DNA from: Pandoraea iniqua
Lineage (GTDB): Bacteria > Pseudomonadota > Gammaproteobacteria > Burkholderiales > Burkholderiaceae
NCBI RefSeq assembly: GCF_902459685.1
Contig: NZ_CABPSF010000001.1
Span: 1-64,000, forward strand
Reading direction: 5' to 3'
DNA length: 64,000 nt
Made by a program: the position numbers and the translations under genes. The notes under the pieces are model-generated. The model had not been told where the DNA came from. It saw nothing but the letters and a program-made list of their open reading frames with translations, and made no database searches. Position 1 is the stretch's first letter. Each line of letters opens with the position of its first letter. Shown here piece by piece: positions 32,792-41,620 of this stretch.

Positions 32792-33847
32792 TTATTCCTC
32801 GTCCTCTTCCACGTGCTTGCTTGTGAGCGACAGCCACAGCAGCACCGGAAGGATCATCGTGAACACGATGACCTCTTTGTACGCACTCGCCCAGAACGAC
32901 GAGTACGACTCAAGCAGGCCCACGAGAATGGCGCCGAGCGCCGCGACCGGGTAACTCACCAGACCACCGATGATCGCGCCCACGAAGCCCTTCAGACCGA
33001 TCAGGAAGCCCGACTCGTAATAGATGGTCGTGATCGGCGCGATCAGAATGCCGCACAGCACGCCCAGTGCCGCGGCCAGCGTGAAGGCCAGCCGCCCGGC
33101 CTGCACCGTACCGATACCGACCAGACGCGCGCCCAGACGATTCACGGCGGTGGCGCGCAGTGCCTTGCCCGAGAGCGAACGGTCGAAGTAGAAGTACAGC
33201 GCCAGAATCATGACCACCGACACCCCGAGCACCCACAGGCTCTGGCCCGAGATCATCACCGAGCCGATGTTGTAGCTGGCGTCGGAGAACGGCTGCGTGC
33301 GCGAGCCTTCGGCACCGAACATCACCAGCCCAAGCCCGGTCAGCGCAAAGTGCACGCCCACCGAGACGATCAGCAGCAGCAGCGTGCTCGCTTCGGCCAG
33401 CGGCTGATACGCCAGACGATAGAGCATCGGCCCCATCGGCACGACCAGCAGCAGCGTGATGGCGATCTGCACGAGCATCGGCAGCGTCATCGGTGCCAGC
33501 GCCTTCACTACGAAGAACACGGCAATCGGGAACACCAGATACTTGCCCGCCAGCACCGGCACCAGTCGGCCCGCGAGCTTGCGGCGTTCGCTATGGCGCA
33601 ACACACCGGCCGTCTCCACGATGAACGTGCACACGCCCATGGCCACGAGCAGCCAGCTGGTCAGCGGGAATTTCTGGGTTTGCAGGGCCGCGAGCGTGAG
33701 TGCGCCATACGACACGAACTCGCCCTGCGGAATAAAGATGACGCGGGTAACGGAGAACACCAGTACGAGGGCCAATGCCAGCAAGGCATAAATCGCACCC
33801 GTAGTGATGCCGTCCTGCGCCAGGATGGCGGCAATCGAAAGATCCAT
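32792..33847 (-). CDS. livH: Branched-chain-type ABC transporter permease (LivH-like)
   Basis: Second membrane subunit of the importer. The start at 33847 is supported by GAGAGGAG three bases upstream and by the family N-terminus (IAAILAQDGITTGAIYALLA); the longer frame to 33952 is rejected. The 351-residue protein has about eight TM segments and the LivH motif GLKGFVGAIIGGLVSYPVAALGA that couples to the ATPase. It is the first gene of the livH-livMG-livF unit; the matching binding-protein gene is separated by a MarR regulator. Confidence 0.93.
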   Translation of the reverse strand: MDLSIAAILAQDGITTGAIYALLALALVLVFSVTRVIFIPQGEFVSYGALTLAALQTQKFPLTSWLLVAMGVCTFIVETAGVLRHSERRKLAGRLVPVLAGKYLVFPIAVFFVVKALAPMTLPMLVQIAITLLLVVPMGPMLYRLAYQPLAEASTLLLLIVSVGVHFALTGLGLVMFGAEGSRTQPFSDASYNIGSVMISGQSLWVLGVSVVMILALYFYFDRSLSGKALRATAVNRLGARLVGIGTVQAGRLAFTLAAALGVLCGILIAPITTIYYESGFLIGLKGFVGAIIGGLVSYPVAALGAILVGLLESYSSFWASAYKEVIVFTMILPVLLWLSLTSKHVEEDEE

Positions 33848-34182
33848 GCTCCTCTCACTTCGTTTGAGTACTTCTTGAACCGGCTGGCGAGACAGCCGGT
33901 GTGATGCACGGCGCGGCGCGCTGCCGCCCCGTTCCCCTTCACTTCGACACACCCCTCCCGGTCTCCAAGGAGTGATGCAGCGAATTATGAATTGTATAAA
34001 CGGTTATGCATTGGTAAAACCCGGGTGACTACTGAGATAACACCCGTCTCGTTGTCACCCGTCCTTCATAAATCGACCGGTCAGGCACCCCGCCTGCGTC
34101 GATAACCCCGGACAACGTCAGTCAACCACCGCAGACATTAGGGCTTCACTCCCCAACGTCCGGCAACACATATGCGTACTAA
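33848..34182. promoter_or_regulatory. livH upstream interval with MarR-type operator candidate
   Basis: This 335 bp interval lies between the MarR gene and livH, both on the minus strand, and codes for nothing convincing. TTATGAATTGTATAA at 33985-33999 is a partly palindromic AT-rich element with TTAT/ATAA ends, like MarR-family sites. A second feature is GGGTGAC at 34023-34029 repeated in inverted form as GTCACCC at 34054-34060, with an extra CACCCGTC direct repeat. The livH promoter is probably here. Confidence 0.45.
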
Positions 34183-34683
34183 TCAAGGCGCAGCCTTACG
34201 GCGGCGGCGCGGCTTGGCCGGCAGCGACGGCGCGTCGGCCAGCACTTCGGGCGGCAGCGCCTCGCGTACTACGTCCAGCAGGCGGTAGATTTCGGCGAGC
34301 GTGTCGCGCCCGACCTTGTCTTCCAGATAGCCGTATCGCTCCTCGACCAACGGGCCGAGCTTCTTGCACAAGGCCCGGCTCGCCGGTGTCAGCGACACCA
34401 TCACCCGCCGCTGATCGGAAGAGACACGCTTGCGCAGAATGAGGCCGGCGGCCTCCATGCGCTCCAGCATGCCCGACAGGCTCGGGCTGAGAATGCAGCA
34501 CTCCCGTGCCACTTGCCCGATTTCCATCTCCCCCGATTCACTGTCATTTACGGTACGGATCACGCGCCATTGCTGCTCGGTGATGTCGTAACGATTGAGC
34601 AAGGGCCGGAACAGCCCCATCACCGCTTCACGCGACTGCAACAACACCAGAGATAGATTGCGGTGCTCGAATTCACCCGTCAT
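34183..34683 (-). CDS. MarR-family transcriptional regulator, HpaR-like
   Basis: Winged-helix repressor of 166 residues. The segment LLQSREAVMGLFRPLLNRYDITEQQWRVIRTV is close to HpaR, the repressor of homoprotocatechuate (4-hydroxyphenylacetate) degradation, and the wing RKRVSSDQRRVMVSLT is conserved. The C-terminus is a short basic tail. It lies between livH and the binding-protein gene of the same transporter, so control of that importer, perhaps by an aromatic acid, is a reasonable inference; the ligand is not known. Confidence 0.88.
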   Translation of the reverse strand: MTGEFEHRNLSLVLLQSREAVMGLFRPLLNRYDITEQQWRVIRTVNDSESGEMEIGQVARECCILSPSLSGMLERMEAAGLILRKRVSSDQRRVMVSLTPASRALCKKLGPLVEERYGYLEDKVGRDTLAEIYRLLDVVREALPPEVLADAPSLPAKPRRRRKAAP

Positions 34684-34822
34684 GGATTTACGCTCGAAAG
34701 GATCGCCAGAACAGCCCCCCGGCTGCGGCGATCAGGTTGGGACAACGCGGCCTCTCATGTGCCGCTCGTTTCGCATGTCCTGCCGACTCTTTGCGAAGCG
34801 CGAAACTACCACGCTCAAAAAA

Positions 34823-34842
34823 AACGGGCGCGAACGCCCGTT
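34823..34842 (-). terminator. Rho-independent terminator after the binding-protein gene
   Basis: On the minus strand AACGGGCG-TTCG-CGCCCGTT is followed by TTTTTT; the TTCG loop should be very stable. It lies 86 bp past the binding-protein stop and separates it from the MarR gene. Confidence 0.9.
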
Positions 34843-34927
34843 CTTCCGCCCAAACTCACGCCGGGCGCAGATACCGCAGATGAGAAAGCGGAGCATGCCT
34901 GTGTGCTATAGGCAGCCCCGCGGCGTA

Positions 34928-36073
34928 TCAGTTCGCCAATTTCCACTTGCCGTCGACGATTTGCACCATCACGCGCGAGCGTTGGTCCAGACCGTTGTGG
35001 TCGTTCTTGCTCATGTTGAAGATACCGGCGGTGCCCGGCATTTCCTTCACGTTCTCCAGCGCTTCACGCAGTGCAGCGCGGAATTCCGGGGTGCCCGGCT
35101 TGGCTTTCTTGAGTGCCATCGGGATGGCCGTTTGCAGCAGCAGACCGCCGTCCCAGGCGTGGCCGCCGAAGGTCGAGATCGAGCCGGCGCCGTAGGCCTT
35201 CTCATAGGTGGCCTTGTACGCGGCAGCCGACTTCTTCACCGGGTTGTCTGCCGGCAGTTGGTCGACGACGAGCAGCGGGCCCGCCGGCAGGAACGTGCCT
35301 TCGCAGTCCTTGCCGCACACGCGCAGGAAGTCGTTGTTGGCCACACCGTGCGTCTGGTACAGCTTGCCCTTGTAGCCGCGCTCCTTGAGCGAGCGTTGCG
35401 GCAGTGCGGCCGGCGTGCCCGAACCGGCGATCAGCACGGCGTCGGGGTTCGCGCCCATGATCTTGAGCGTCTGACCGGTGACCGACGTGTCGGCGCGGTT
35501 GAAGCGCTCGTTGGCGACGATCTTGATCTTGTTCAGGTCGGCGGCCTTCAGGAATTCCTTGTACCAGCCTTCGCCGTACGCATCCGAGAAGCCGATGAAC
35601 GCGGCGGTTTTCACGCCCGTGTCAGCCATGTGCTTGGCAATGGCGGTGGCCATCAGAATGTCGTTCTGCGGCGTCTTGAACGACCAGGCGCGCTTGGCAT
35701 CCATCGGTTCGACGATGGCAGCCCCTGCGGCCATCGAGATCACCGGCGTCTGCGTTTCCGCCGCCACGTCGACCATCGCCAGCGAGTTCGGCGTGACCGT
35801 CGAGCCGAGCACGGCGTCGACGTGATCTTCGCTGATGAGCTTGCGCATGTTCTTGACGGCGGTCGTCGTGTCGGTCGCGTCGTCGAGCACGATGTACTGC
35901 ACCGTCTGTCCTGCGATCGTCTTCGGCATCAGCGAGATCGTGTTCTTCTCGGGGATGCCCAGCGATGCCGCCGGACCCGTCGCCGACAGCGACACGCCAA
36001 TCTTCACTTGAGCGTGCGCGACGCCCGCAGCCAGCATCATCGCCGATGCCATGCACAGCAACTTCAGTTTCAT
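34928..36073 (-). CDS. Branched-chain-type ABC transporter substrate-binding protein
   Basis: Periplasmic receptor for the Liv-type importer to its left. The start at 36073 is supported by GAGGAGA and gives 381 residues with a signal peptide cleaved after AHA at residue 21. The mature part starts VKIGVSLSATGPAASLG, typical of type I periplasmic-binding folds. It also has the VLGSTVTPNSLAMVDVAAET ligand loop. The protein resembles HAAT receptors known to bind amino acids or aromatic carboxylates; neighbouring HpaR-like control favours an aromatic ligand, as inference. It has its own terminator and an inverted repeat upstream, so it is probably a separate transcript. Confidence 0.92.
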   Translation of the reverse strand: MKLKLLCMASAMMLAAGVAHAQVKIGVSLSATGPAASLGIPEKNTISLMPKTIAGQTVQYIVLDDATDTTTAVKNMRKLISEDHVDAVLGSTVTPNSLAMVDVAAETQTPVISMAAGAAIVEPMDAKRAWSFKTPQNDILMATAIAKHMADTGVKTAAFIGFSDAYGEGWYKEFLKAADLNKIKIVANERFNRADTSVTGQTLKIMGANPDAVLIAGSGTPAALPQRSLKERGYKGKLYQTHGVANNDFLRVCGKDCEGTFLPAGPLLVVDQLPADNPVKKSAAAYKATYEKAYGAGSISTFGGHAWDGGLLLQTAIPMALKKAKPGTPEFRAALREALENVKEMPGTAGIFNMSKNDHNGLDQRSRVMVQIVDGKWKLAN

Positions 36074-36116
36074 TTGGGTCTCCTCACAAAATTTCGAATT
36101 CGTTCTTCTTACATTA

Positions 36117-36134
36117 ACCGACCGCTCAGTCGGT
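36117..36134. promoter_or_regulatory. Inverted repeat upstream of the substrate-binding protein gene
   Basis: ACCGAC and GTCGGT arms are separated by six bases, 44 bp upstream of the start codon and flanked by TTA on the left. The form resembles TetR-family operators of aromatic or fatty-acid pathways in beta-proteobacteria. The regulator is unknown. Confidence 0.45.
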
Positions 36135-36247
36135 GAATTGCCGCCCATCTTACGGGCACCCGTACCGTCTCGTAAAGTGCGGTTTCCCCAAATGTGGCAA
36201 TTGCCACAAGGGGTTTTCCCGGCATGTTGCGCTGCGAAGGGCAAAAC

Positions 36248-37027
36248 CTAGCGCAGGAAGGCATCGTAACCCGTCTTCACGATCAATATGCCAACCACAC
36301 AAAGGAACATCCGCCGCACGAAACCGACACCGTATCGCAGTGCCAGACGGCTGCCGATCTGGCTGCCCAGCACATTCATGACGGCCATGCCCAGTCCGAG
36401 TTGCCACCACACGTGGCCGCCCATGCCGAAGAGCAGCAATGCGGCCAGATTCGTCGCCACGTTGACGATCTTCGAGGACGCCGACGCATTGACGAAATCC
36501 TGTCCGAACAGGCGCACGAACAGGAACACGAGAAAGCTGCCCGTGCCCGGGCCGAAGAAACCGTCGTAGAAGCCGATAGCCGCCCCTACGCCCACAGCGG
36601 CAAGGGTGACCCCCGTGCCGCCTTTAACAGGCGCGTGTACCGTCCCGAAATCCTTCTTGCGCAGGGTGTAGACCGCCACGCCAACCAGCACGAACGGCAG
36701 CAGCTTGCGCAGCGCATCGGCGGGGAGATGGGTGACGGCGAAAGCCCCGCAGAACGAGAAGACGAACGCCGTGACCGTTGCAGGCAGCAGGATCGCCCAG
36801 CGCAGCTGCACGCCGCGGGCGAAACGCCACGCCGCCGACGCGGTGCCCCAGACTCCGGCCATCTTGTTGGTGCCCAGCAACAACGGCGGCGCGGCGTTGG
36901 GAAAGACCGCGAAGAGCGTGGGCACGGCGATGAGTCCGCCACCGCCCACCACGGCATCGACCAGACCGGCAAGAAACGCCCCGCCGGCGAGCATCAGGAG
37001 ATCGGGGAACGCCAGCGTGCTCAGCAT
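36248..37027 (-). CDS. TauE/SafE-family (DUF81) permease
   Basis: Inner-membrane protein of 259 residues with about eight TM segments, of the family that exports sulfite or sulfoacetate and related anions. The N-terminal AFLAGLVDAVVGGGGLIAVP repeat motif and the matching second-half segment GAAIGFYDGFFGPGTGSFLV are the two internal copies typical of TauE/SafE. It lies between two Liv transporter clusters without obvious functional links. Substrate is not assignable. Confidence 0.9.
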   Translation of the reverse strand: MLSTLAFPDLLMLAGGAFLAGLVDAVVGGGGLIAVPTLFAVFPNAAPPLLLGTNKMAGVWGTASAAWRFARGVQLRWAILLPATVTAFVFSFCGAFAVTHLPADALRKLLPFVLVGVAVYTLRKKDFGTVHAPVKGGTGVTLAAVGVGAAIGFYDGFFGPGTGSFLVFLFVRLFGQDFVNASASSKIVNVATNLAALLLFGMGGHVWWQLGLGMAVMNVLGSQIGSRLALRYGVGFVRRMFLCVVGILIVKTGYDAFLR

Positions 37028-37341
37028 GACGAGCGCCCCGAGCCGACGCTAAACGGAACAATGAGCGGGGCAATGATCAGAGTAATGCGCCAGACAGTGA
37101 GCGGACCAACGACCAAAGCAATGCGAGGAATAGCGTGAAGCATGGGGAAATAGATGCATGCGTCGGGAATGACCGGCGCCGGAATGGGAATCACACGGAG
37201 TATTGCGGCGAACGCTGTGGAGAACAGCGCGAAAACCAGCACGGCATGAGGCGAGACGTGAAGCGCGACGTAGGGCGCGAGCGCAATGAAAAGCACGATA
37301 TCGAAGCACAATATAAAAAGCGCTGTTGGAGCATTCTCCAA
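37021..37341 (-). CDS. Possible small hydrophobic protein upstream of TauE (doubtful)
   Basis: An open frame of 106 residues rich in Leu, Ile, Val and Ala could form two or three TM segments (for example FDIVLFIALAPYVALHV and ITLIIAPLIVPFSV). Its end overlaps the TauE start by seven bases, as in a coupled gene pair, and its first half has the G/C third-base preference of real genes here. Against it, the only ATG lies inside a strong hairpin, there is no clear ribosome-binding site, and no family is recognised. It may be a chance frame. Confidence 0.25.
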   Translation of the reverse strand: MENAPTALFILCFDIVLFIALAPYVALHVSPHAVLVFALFSTAFAAILRVIPIPAPVIPDACIYFPMLHAIPRIALVVGPLTVWRITLIIAPLIVPFSVGSGRSSC

Positions 37342-37349
37342 CAGCGCTT
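37318..37349. terminator. Long perfect hairpin, bidirectional terminator type
   Basis: 14 bp arms AAGCGCTGTTGGAG / CTCCAACAGCGCTT with a CATT loop; A-rich on the left and CCTTTTT on the right, so it could stop transcription in both directions. It lies in the gene-poor 557 bp interval between TauE and the second Liv cluster (37028-37584), in which nothing else was recognised. Confidence 0.75.
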
Positions 37350-37584
37350 CCTTTTTGGCGGTGCGCGTTATCGCGCTTATTGTCTCCTCGTTCCTCGCCC
37401 CTATATCCTGCTGTGACGCGAACTAGGGGTGAGAATAAAGGAGCACCCAATGCACCACAAGTCAGCATTTACCCCTACGGATGGGCATTTTTCCGACATT
37501 CGTGCGCCGGGGTGGCGCCGGGGCCCCAACCAGACGCCCCAATTCGGTGCACACCCCCGGCACCCGCCCGGCATCCGCCCGCCG

Positions 37585-38583
37585 TTATGACTGCTGCGCC
37601 ACGCCCCGGAAGAACCTGCTGCGCGCGATCAATTCCCCCACCAGCCCGCGTCGGAACGCCAGCACGCAGATGATGAAGATCGCGCCGATGACGATCGTCA
37701 CCGACTCGCCGAGCGTCTGGAACCACGTCACGCCAGTTGCGGTGGCGAGCCAGTTACCGATGTCGCCCAGCTTGTTCTCCAGCACGATGATCAGCACCGC
37801 ACCAACCACCGGTCCGAGCATCGTGCCGAGGCCGCCCACGAGCGTCATCAGAATCACCATGCCCGACATCGTCCAGTGCACGTCGGTCAGCGTCTCGAAG
37901 CCCAGCACCACCGTCTTGGTCGAACCGGCGAGCGCTGCGAGCGTAGCCGACAACACGAAGGCCAGCAGCTTGAACCGATCGACGTCGTAACCCAGCGAGA
38001 TGGCGCGCGGCTCGTTCTCTTTGATCGCCTTGAGCACCTGACCGAACGGCGAGTGCACCACGCGCATGATGAGCAGAAAGCCCAGCGCGCAGATCGCCAG
38101 CACCACGTAATACAGCGTGAGATCCGAGTCGAGCGGCAGCACACCGAACAGGCTGCCGCGCGGCACGCCTTGCAGGCCATCTTCCCCGCCCGTGAACGGC
38201 GCTTGCAGGCACAGGAAGTACAGCATCTGCGCGAGTGCCAGCGTGATCATCGCGAAGTAGATGCCCTGACGCCGGATCGCCAGCAAGCCGATCACGAGCC
38301 CCAGTGCCGCGCCCGCGACCATGCCGGCAAGAATGCCGACTTCCGGCGTGAAGCCGAGATTGCGAATCGCGTAGCCCGTCACATACCCTGCGCTGCCGAA
38401 GAACGCGGCGTGCCCGAACGACAGCAGCCCGGTAAAGCCCAGCAGCAGATTGAATGCACAGGCGAACAGCGCGAAGCACAGCACCTTCATCACGAAGACC
38501 GGATACGCCCCGGCAAACGGCGCCGCGATCAGCGCCAGTAGCAAGAGCGCATAAAGCACTCGTTGTTGCATACGATGTTGCAT
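37585..38583 (-). CDS. livM: Branched-chain-type ABC transporter permease (LivM-like), second system
   Basis: Membrane subunit of the second Liv-type importer. The 332-residue protein has about nine TM segments and the LivM motif LGFTGLLSFGHAAFFGSAGY near residues 48-67 and the coupling segment GQVLKAIKENEPRAISLGYD. It lies 11 bp downstream of livH on the same strand. Unlike the first system, the permease is not fused to an ATPase. The ATG at 38583 follows an AAGGGG ribosome-binding site; a start four codons later is also possible. Confidence 0.94.
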   Translation of the reverse strand: MQHRMQQRVLYALLLLALIAAPFAGAYPVFVMKVLCFALFACAFNLLLGFTGLLSFGHAAFFGSAGYVTGYAIRNLGFTPEVGILAGMVAGAALGLVIGLLAIRRQGIYFAMITLALAQMLYFLCLQAPFTGGEDGLQGVPRGSLFGVLPLDSDLTLYYVVLAICALGFLLIMRVVHSPFGQVLKAIKENEPRAISLGYDVDRFKLLAFVLSATLAALAGSTKTVVLGFETLTDVHWTMSGMVILMTLVGGLGTMLGPVVGAVLIIVLENKLGDIGNWLATATGVTWFQTLGESVTIVIGAIFIICVLAFRRGLVGELIARSRFFRGVAQQS

Positions 38584-38594
38584 TGCTGTGCCCC

Positions 38595-39479
38595 TTACTT
38601 TTGTTTGCCGAACAGCCCTGCCGGGCGCAGCAGCAGCACGATCACCATGATCACGAACACCACGGTCGCCGACGCTTCCGGGTAGAACACCTTGGTGAAG
38701 CCTTCGATCACACCCAACATCAGACCGGTGATGATCGACCCCATGATCGAGCCCATGCCGCCGATCACGACCACGGCGAACACGGTGATGATCATCGACT
38801 GGCCCATCAGCGGCGAGATCTGGATGACCGGCGCGGCGAGCACGCCGGCAAATGCGGCCAGCCCGACACCGAAGCCGTACGTCAGCGTGATCATGAGCGG
38901 CACATTCACGCCGAACGCTTCAACGAGCTTCGGGTTTTCCGTACCGGCCCGCAGATACGCGCCGATCTTCGTCTTCTCGATCACGAACCATGTGGCGAAG
39001 CACACGATCAGCGAAGCCACCACGACCCAGCCGCGATAGTTCGGCATGAACATGAAGCCGAGATTGGTCGCGCCCGAGAGCGCTTCCGGCGCGTCGTACG
39101 GTTGCCCGGACACACCGAACATCGAACGGAACACGCCTTCGAGCACGAGCGTGATACCGAACGTGAGCAGCAGCCCGTAGAGGTGATCGAGCTTGTAAAT
39201 CCAGCGCAGCATCGTGCGCTCGATGATGATGCCGATAATGCCCACCACGATCGGGGCGAGAATCAGCATGACCCAGTAATTGAGGCCGAGATAGTTGCCG
39301 CCCATCCAGGCGAGCATGGCACCCAGCATGAACAACGCGCCGTGCGCGAAGTTGATCACGTTGAGCAGGCCGAAAATCACCGCCAGGCCAAGACTCAGCA
39401 TGGCGTAAAACGAGCCATTCACCAGTCCCAGCAGCAGTTGGCTCAACAGCGCCGGCAGGGGGATGCCTAGTAATTCCAT
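38595..39479 (-). CDS. livH: Branched-chain-type ABC transporter permease (LivH-like), second system
   Basis: Membrane subunit of 294 residues starting MELLGIPLPALLSQLLLGLV; a GTG 13 codons earlier is less likely. The LivH signature LAVIFGLLNVINFAHGALFMLGA and the coupling motif VVIGGMGSIMGSIITGLMLG are present. It lies 88 bp after the binding-protein gene and just before livM. Confidence 0.94.
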   Translation of the reverse strand: MELLGIPLPALLSQLLLGLVNGSFYAMLSLGLAVIFGLLNVINFAHGALFMLGAMLAWMGGNYLGLNYWVMLILAPIVVGIIGIIIERTMLRWIYKLDHLYGLLLTFGITLVLEGVFRSMFGVSGQPYDAPEALSGATNLGFMFMPNYRGWVVVASLIVCFATWFVIEKTKIGAYLRAGTENPKLVEAFGVNVPLMITLTYGFGVGLAAFAGVLAAPVIQISPLMGQSMIITVFAVVVIGGMGSIMGSIITGLMLGVIEGFTKVFYPEASATVVFVIMVIVLLLRPAGLFGKQK

Positions 39480-39567
39480 CGAAATCGATTCTCTGGGAGA
39501 AAGACCGCGACGGGACACACGTCCCGCCGCTTTTCAGTGCACTGTCAGATGACGATGCGAACCCGGC

Positions 39568-40773
39568 TTACTTCTTCATCAACGGGCAGGTCGATTCCGC
39601 CACGGTGGTGAACGCCTTGTCGCCCGGAATCGTCGCGACGACCTTGTAGTAGTCCCACGGCTCTTTCGATTCCTTCTTCGACTTCACTTGCATCAGGTAC
39701 ATGTCGTGGACCATCGTGCCGTCCTTGCGGATGTAGCCCTTGCTGTACATGTCGTCGATCTTGATCTTGTGCAACTCGTCCATGACCTTGTCGGCGTCGG
39801 TGCTGCCAGCGGCCTGCACAGCCTTCAGATACGTCATCGTGGCCGAGTAGTCACCCGCTTGCAGGCTCGACGGCATCTTGCGCATCTTGTCGAAGTAGCG
39901 CTTGGCGAAGGCACGGGTCTTGTCGTCCTTGTCCCAGTACCAGCTGTCCGTCAGATACATGCCTTCGGTGTTGTCCAGACCGAGCGAGTGGATGTCGTTG
40001 ATGAACACCAGCAGACCGGCGATCTGCATCTTGTTCTTGATGCCGAATTCCTTGGCGGCCTTGATCGCGTTGATGGTGTCGCCACCGGCGTTGGCCAGAC
40101 CCAGCACCTGTGCCCCCGACGACTGCGCCTGCAACAGATACGACGAGAAGTCCGAGGCCGACAGCGGGTGACGGACCGCGCCCTTGACCGTGCCGCCGTT
40201 GGCCTTGACCACGTCGACGGTTGCCTTCTCCAGCGCGTGACCGAATGCATAGTCGGCGGTCAGGAAGAACCACGACTTGCCGCCCGCTTTGACCACGGCC
40301 GAGCCGGTGCCGCGCGCGAGTGCGACGGTGTCATACGCGTAGTGCACGCCGTACGGCTGGCACTGATCGTTGGTGAGGGCGTCCGAGCCGGCACCCACGT
40401 TGATGTATACCTTCTTCTTCTCGGCCGAGACCTTGTTCATCGCGAGGCCGGTACCCGAGTTGGTACCGCCGATGAGCATGTCGACGCCGCCGCGATCGAA
40501 CCATTCGCGCGCTTTCGACGCGGCCACGTCGGCCTTGTTCTGGTGATCGGCCGTGACCAGTTCGATTGGCTTGCCGAGCACCTTGCCGCCGAAGTCGGAG
40601 ATTGCCATCTTGATGGCTTCCGCACCGCCTTGTCCGTCGATATCAGTGTACAGACCCGACATGTCGGTAATGAAACCGATCTTCACCGTGTTGCCATCGG
40701 CCTGCGCCTGCGAGGCCATCGCCGCAAAACCGATCGCAGCCGCAACCGCCAACGCCTTCATCCGCATCGTCAT
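39568..40773 (-). CDS. Branched-chain-type ABC transporter substrate-binding protein, second system
   Basis: Periplasmic receptor of 401 residues. The start at 40773 has AAGGAGA upstream and leads into a signal peptide with likely cleavage after AQA near residue 25. The mature start VKIGFITDMSGLYTDIDGQGG is typical of HAAT receptors. The protein is only distantly similar to the receptor of the first cluster, so the two importers should differ in substrate. It lies between livF and livH in the cluster. Confidence 0.93.
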   Translation of the reverse strand: MTMRMKALAVAAAIGFAAMASQAQADGNTVKIGFITDMSGLYTDIDGQGGAEAIKMAISDFGGKVLGKPIELVTADHQNKADVAASKAREWFDRGGVDMLIGGTNSGTGLAMNKVSAEKKKVYINVGAGSDALTNDQCQPYGVHYAYDTVALARGTGSAVVKAGGKSWFFLTADYAFGHALEKATVDVVKANGGTVKGAVRHPLSASDFSSYLLQAQSSGAQVLGLANAGGDTINAIKAAKEFGIKNKMQIAGLLVFINDIHSLGLDNTEGMYLTDSWYWDKDDKTRAFAKRYFDKMRKMPSSLQAGDYSATMTYLKAVQAAGSTDADKVMDELHKIKIDDMYSKGYIRKDGTMVHDMYLMQVKSKKESKEPWDYYKVVATIPGDKAFTTVAESTCPLMKK

Positions 40774-40862
40774 CTTCGTCTCCTTCGTGGATTTATATCG
40801 CCTGGGTCCATCGCCCGGCATGCGCGCCATGCAACGCATGGCAACGCGCCGGGTAGCTCACC

Positions 40863-41612
40863 TCATACGCCCAACAATTCGTGCAGCACCGGCATCTTCG
40901 TTTCCAGCTCGGGCGCGCCAAAGCGCTCCACGATCTTGCCGTGTTCCATCACATAGAAGCGATCGGCAAGCGGTGCTGCAAAACGGAAATTCTGTTCGAC
41001 CATCACGATCGTGTAACCCCGCGATTTGAGCGTGGTAATCATGCGGGCAAGCGTCTGCACGATGACCGGTGCGAGACCTTCCGAAATCTCGTCGAGCAGC
41101 AGCAGATTCGCGCCCGTGCGCAGAATGCGCGCGACGGCCAGCATCTGTTGTTCGCCGCCCGAGAGTCGCGTGCCCTGACTATGACGACGCTCCTTCAGGT
41201 TGGGGAACATGTCGTAGATCTCTTCGATCGACATGCCCTTGCCGCCGTCTTCGCGCCGATTGCCGCGCATGCCGATGTACGGCGGCAGCATCAGGTTCTC
41301 TTCGCACGACAGGCTCGCGAAGATGCCGCGTTCCTCGGGGCAGTAGCCCACGCCGTGATGCGCGACCTTATAGGTCGGCAGATGAATCGTTTCTTCGCCG
41401 GCCACACGAATCGAGCCCTGACGCTGACCGGTCAGGCCCATGATCGCGCGCAGCGTGGTGGTGCGGCCCGCACCGTTGCGACCGAGCAGCGTGACGACTT
41501 CGCCACGGCCCACGGTCAGATCCACGCCGTGCAGGATGTGCGATTCGCCGTACCAGGCTTGCAGTCCTTCGACTTCGAGTGCGGGCACATTGCCGCCGCC
41601 GTTACCGTACAT
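40863..41612 (-). CDS. livF: Branched-chain-type ABC transporter ATP-binding protein (LivF-like), second system
   Basis: ATPase of 249 residues with Walker A LGRNGAGRTTT, where the Walker lysine is replaced by Arg (GAGRT instead of GAGKT), signature LSGGEQQMLAVARIL and Walker B LLLLDEISEGLAP, in which the usual DEP is DEI. The ATG at 41612 follows a GTGAGGA site eight bases after the livG stop; a GTG at 41624 is the alternative. Arg at the Walker A lysine and DEI are seen in a subgroup of LivF-like proteins, so activity may be retained, but reduced ATP hydrolysis is possible. Confidence 0.93.
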   Translation of the reverse strand: MYGNGGGNVPALEVEGLQAWYGESHILHGVDLTVGRGEVVTLLGRNGAGRTTTLRAIMGLTGQRQGSIRVAGEETIHLPTYKVAHHGVGYCPEERGIFASLSCEENLMLPPYIGMRGNRREDGGKGMSIEEIYDMFPNLKERRHSQGTRLSGGEQQMLAVARILRTGANLLLLDEISEGLAPVIVQTLARMITTLKSRGYTIVMVEQNFRFAAPLADRFYVMEHGKIVERFGAPELETKMPVLHELLGV

Positions 41613-41620
41613 AGCCGTCC

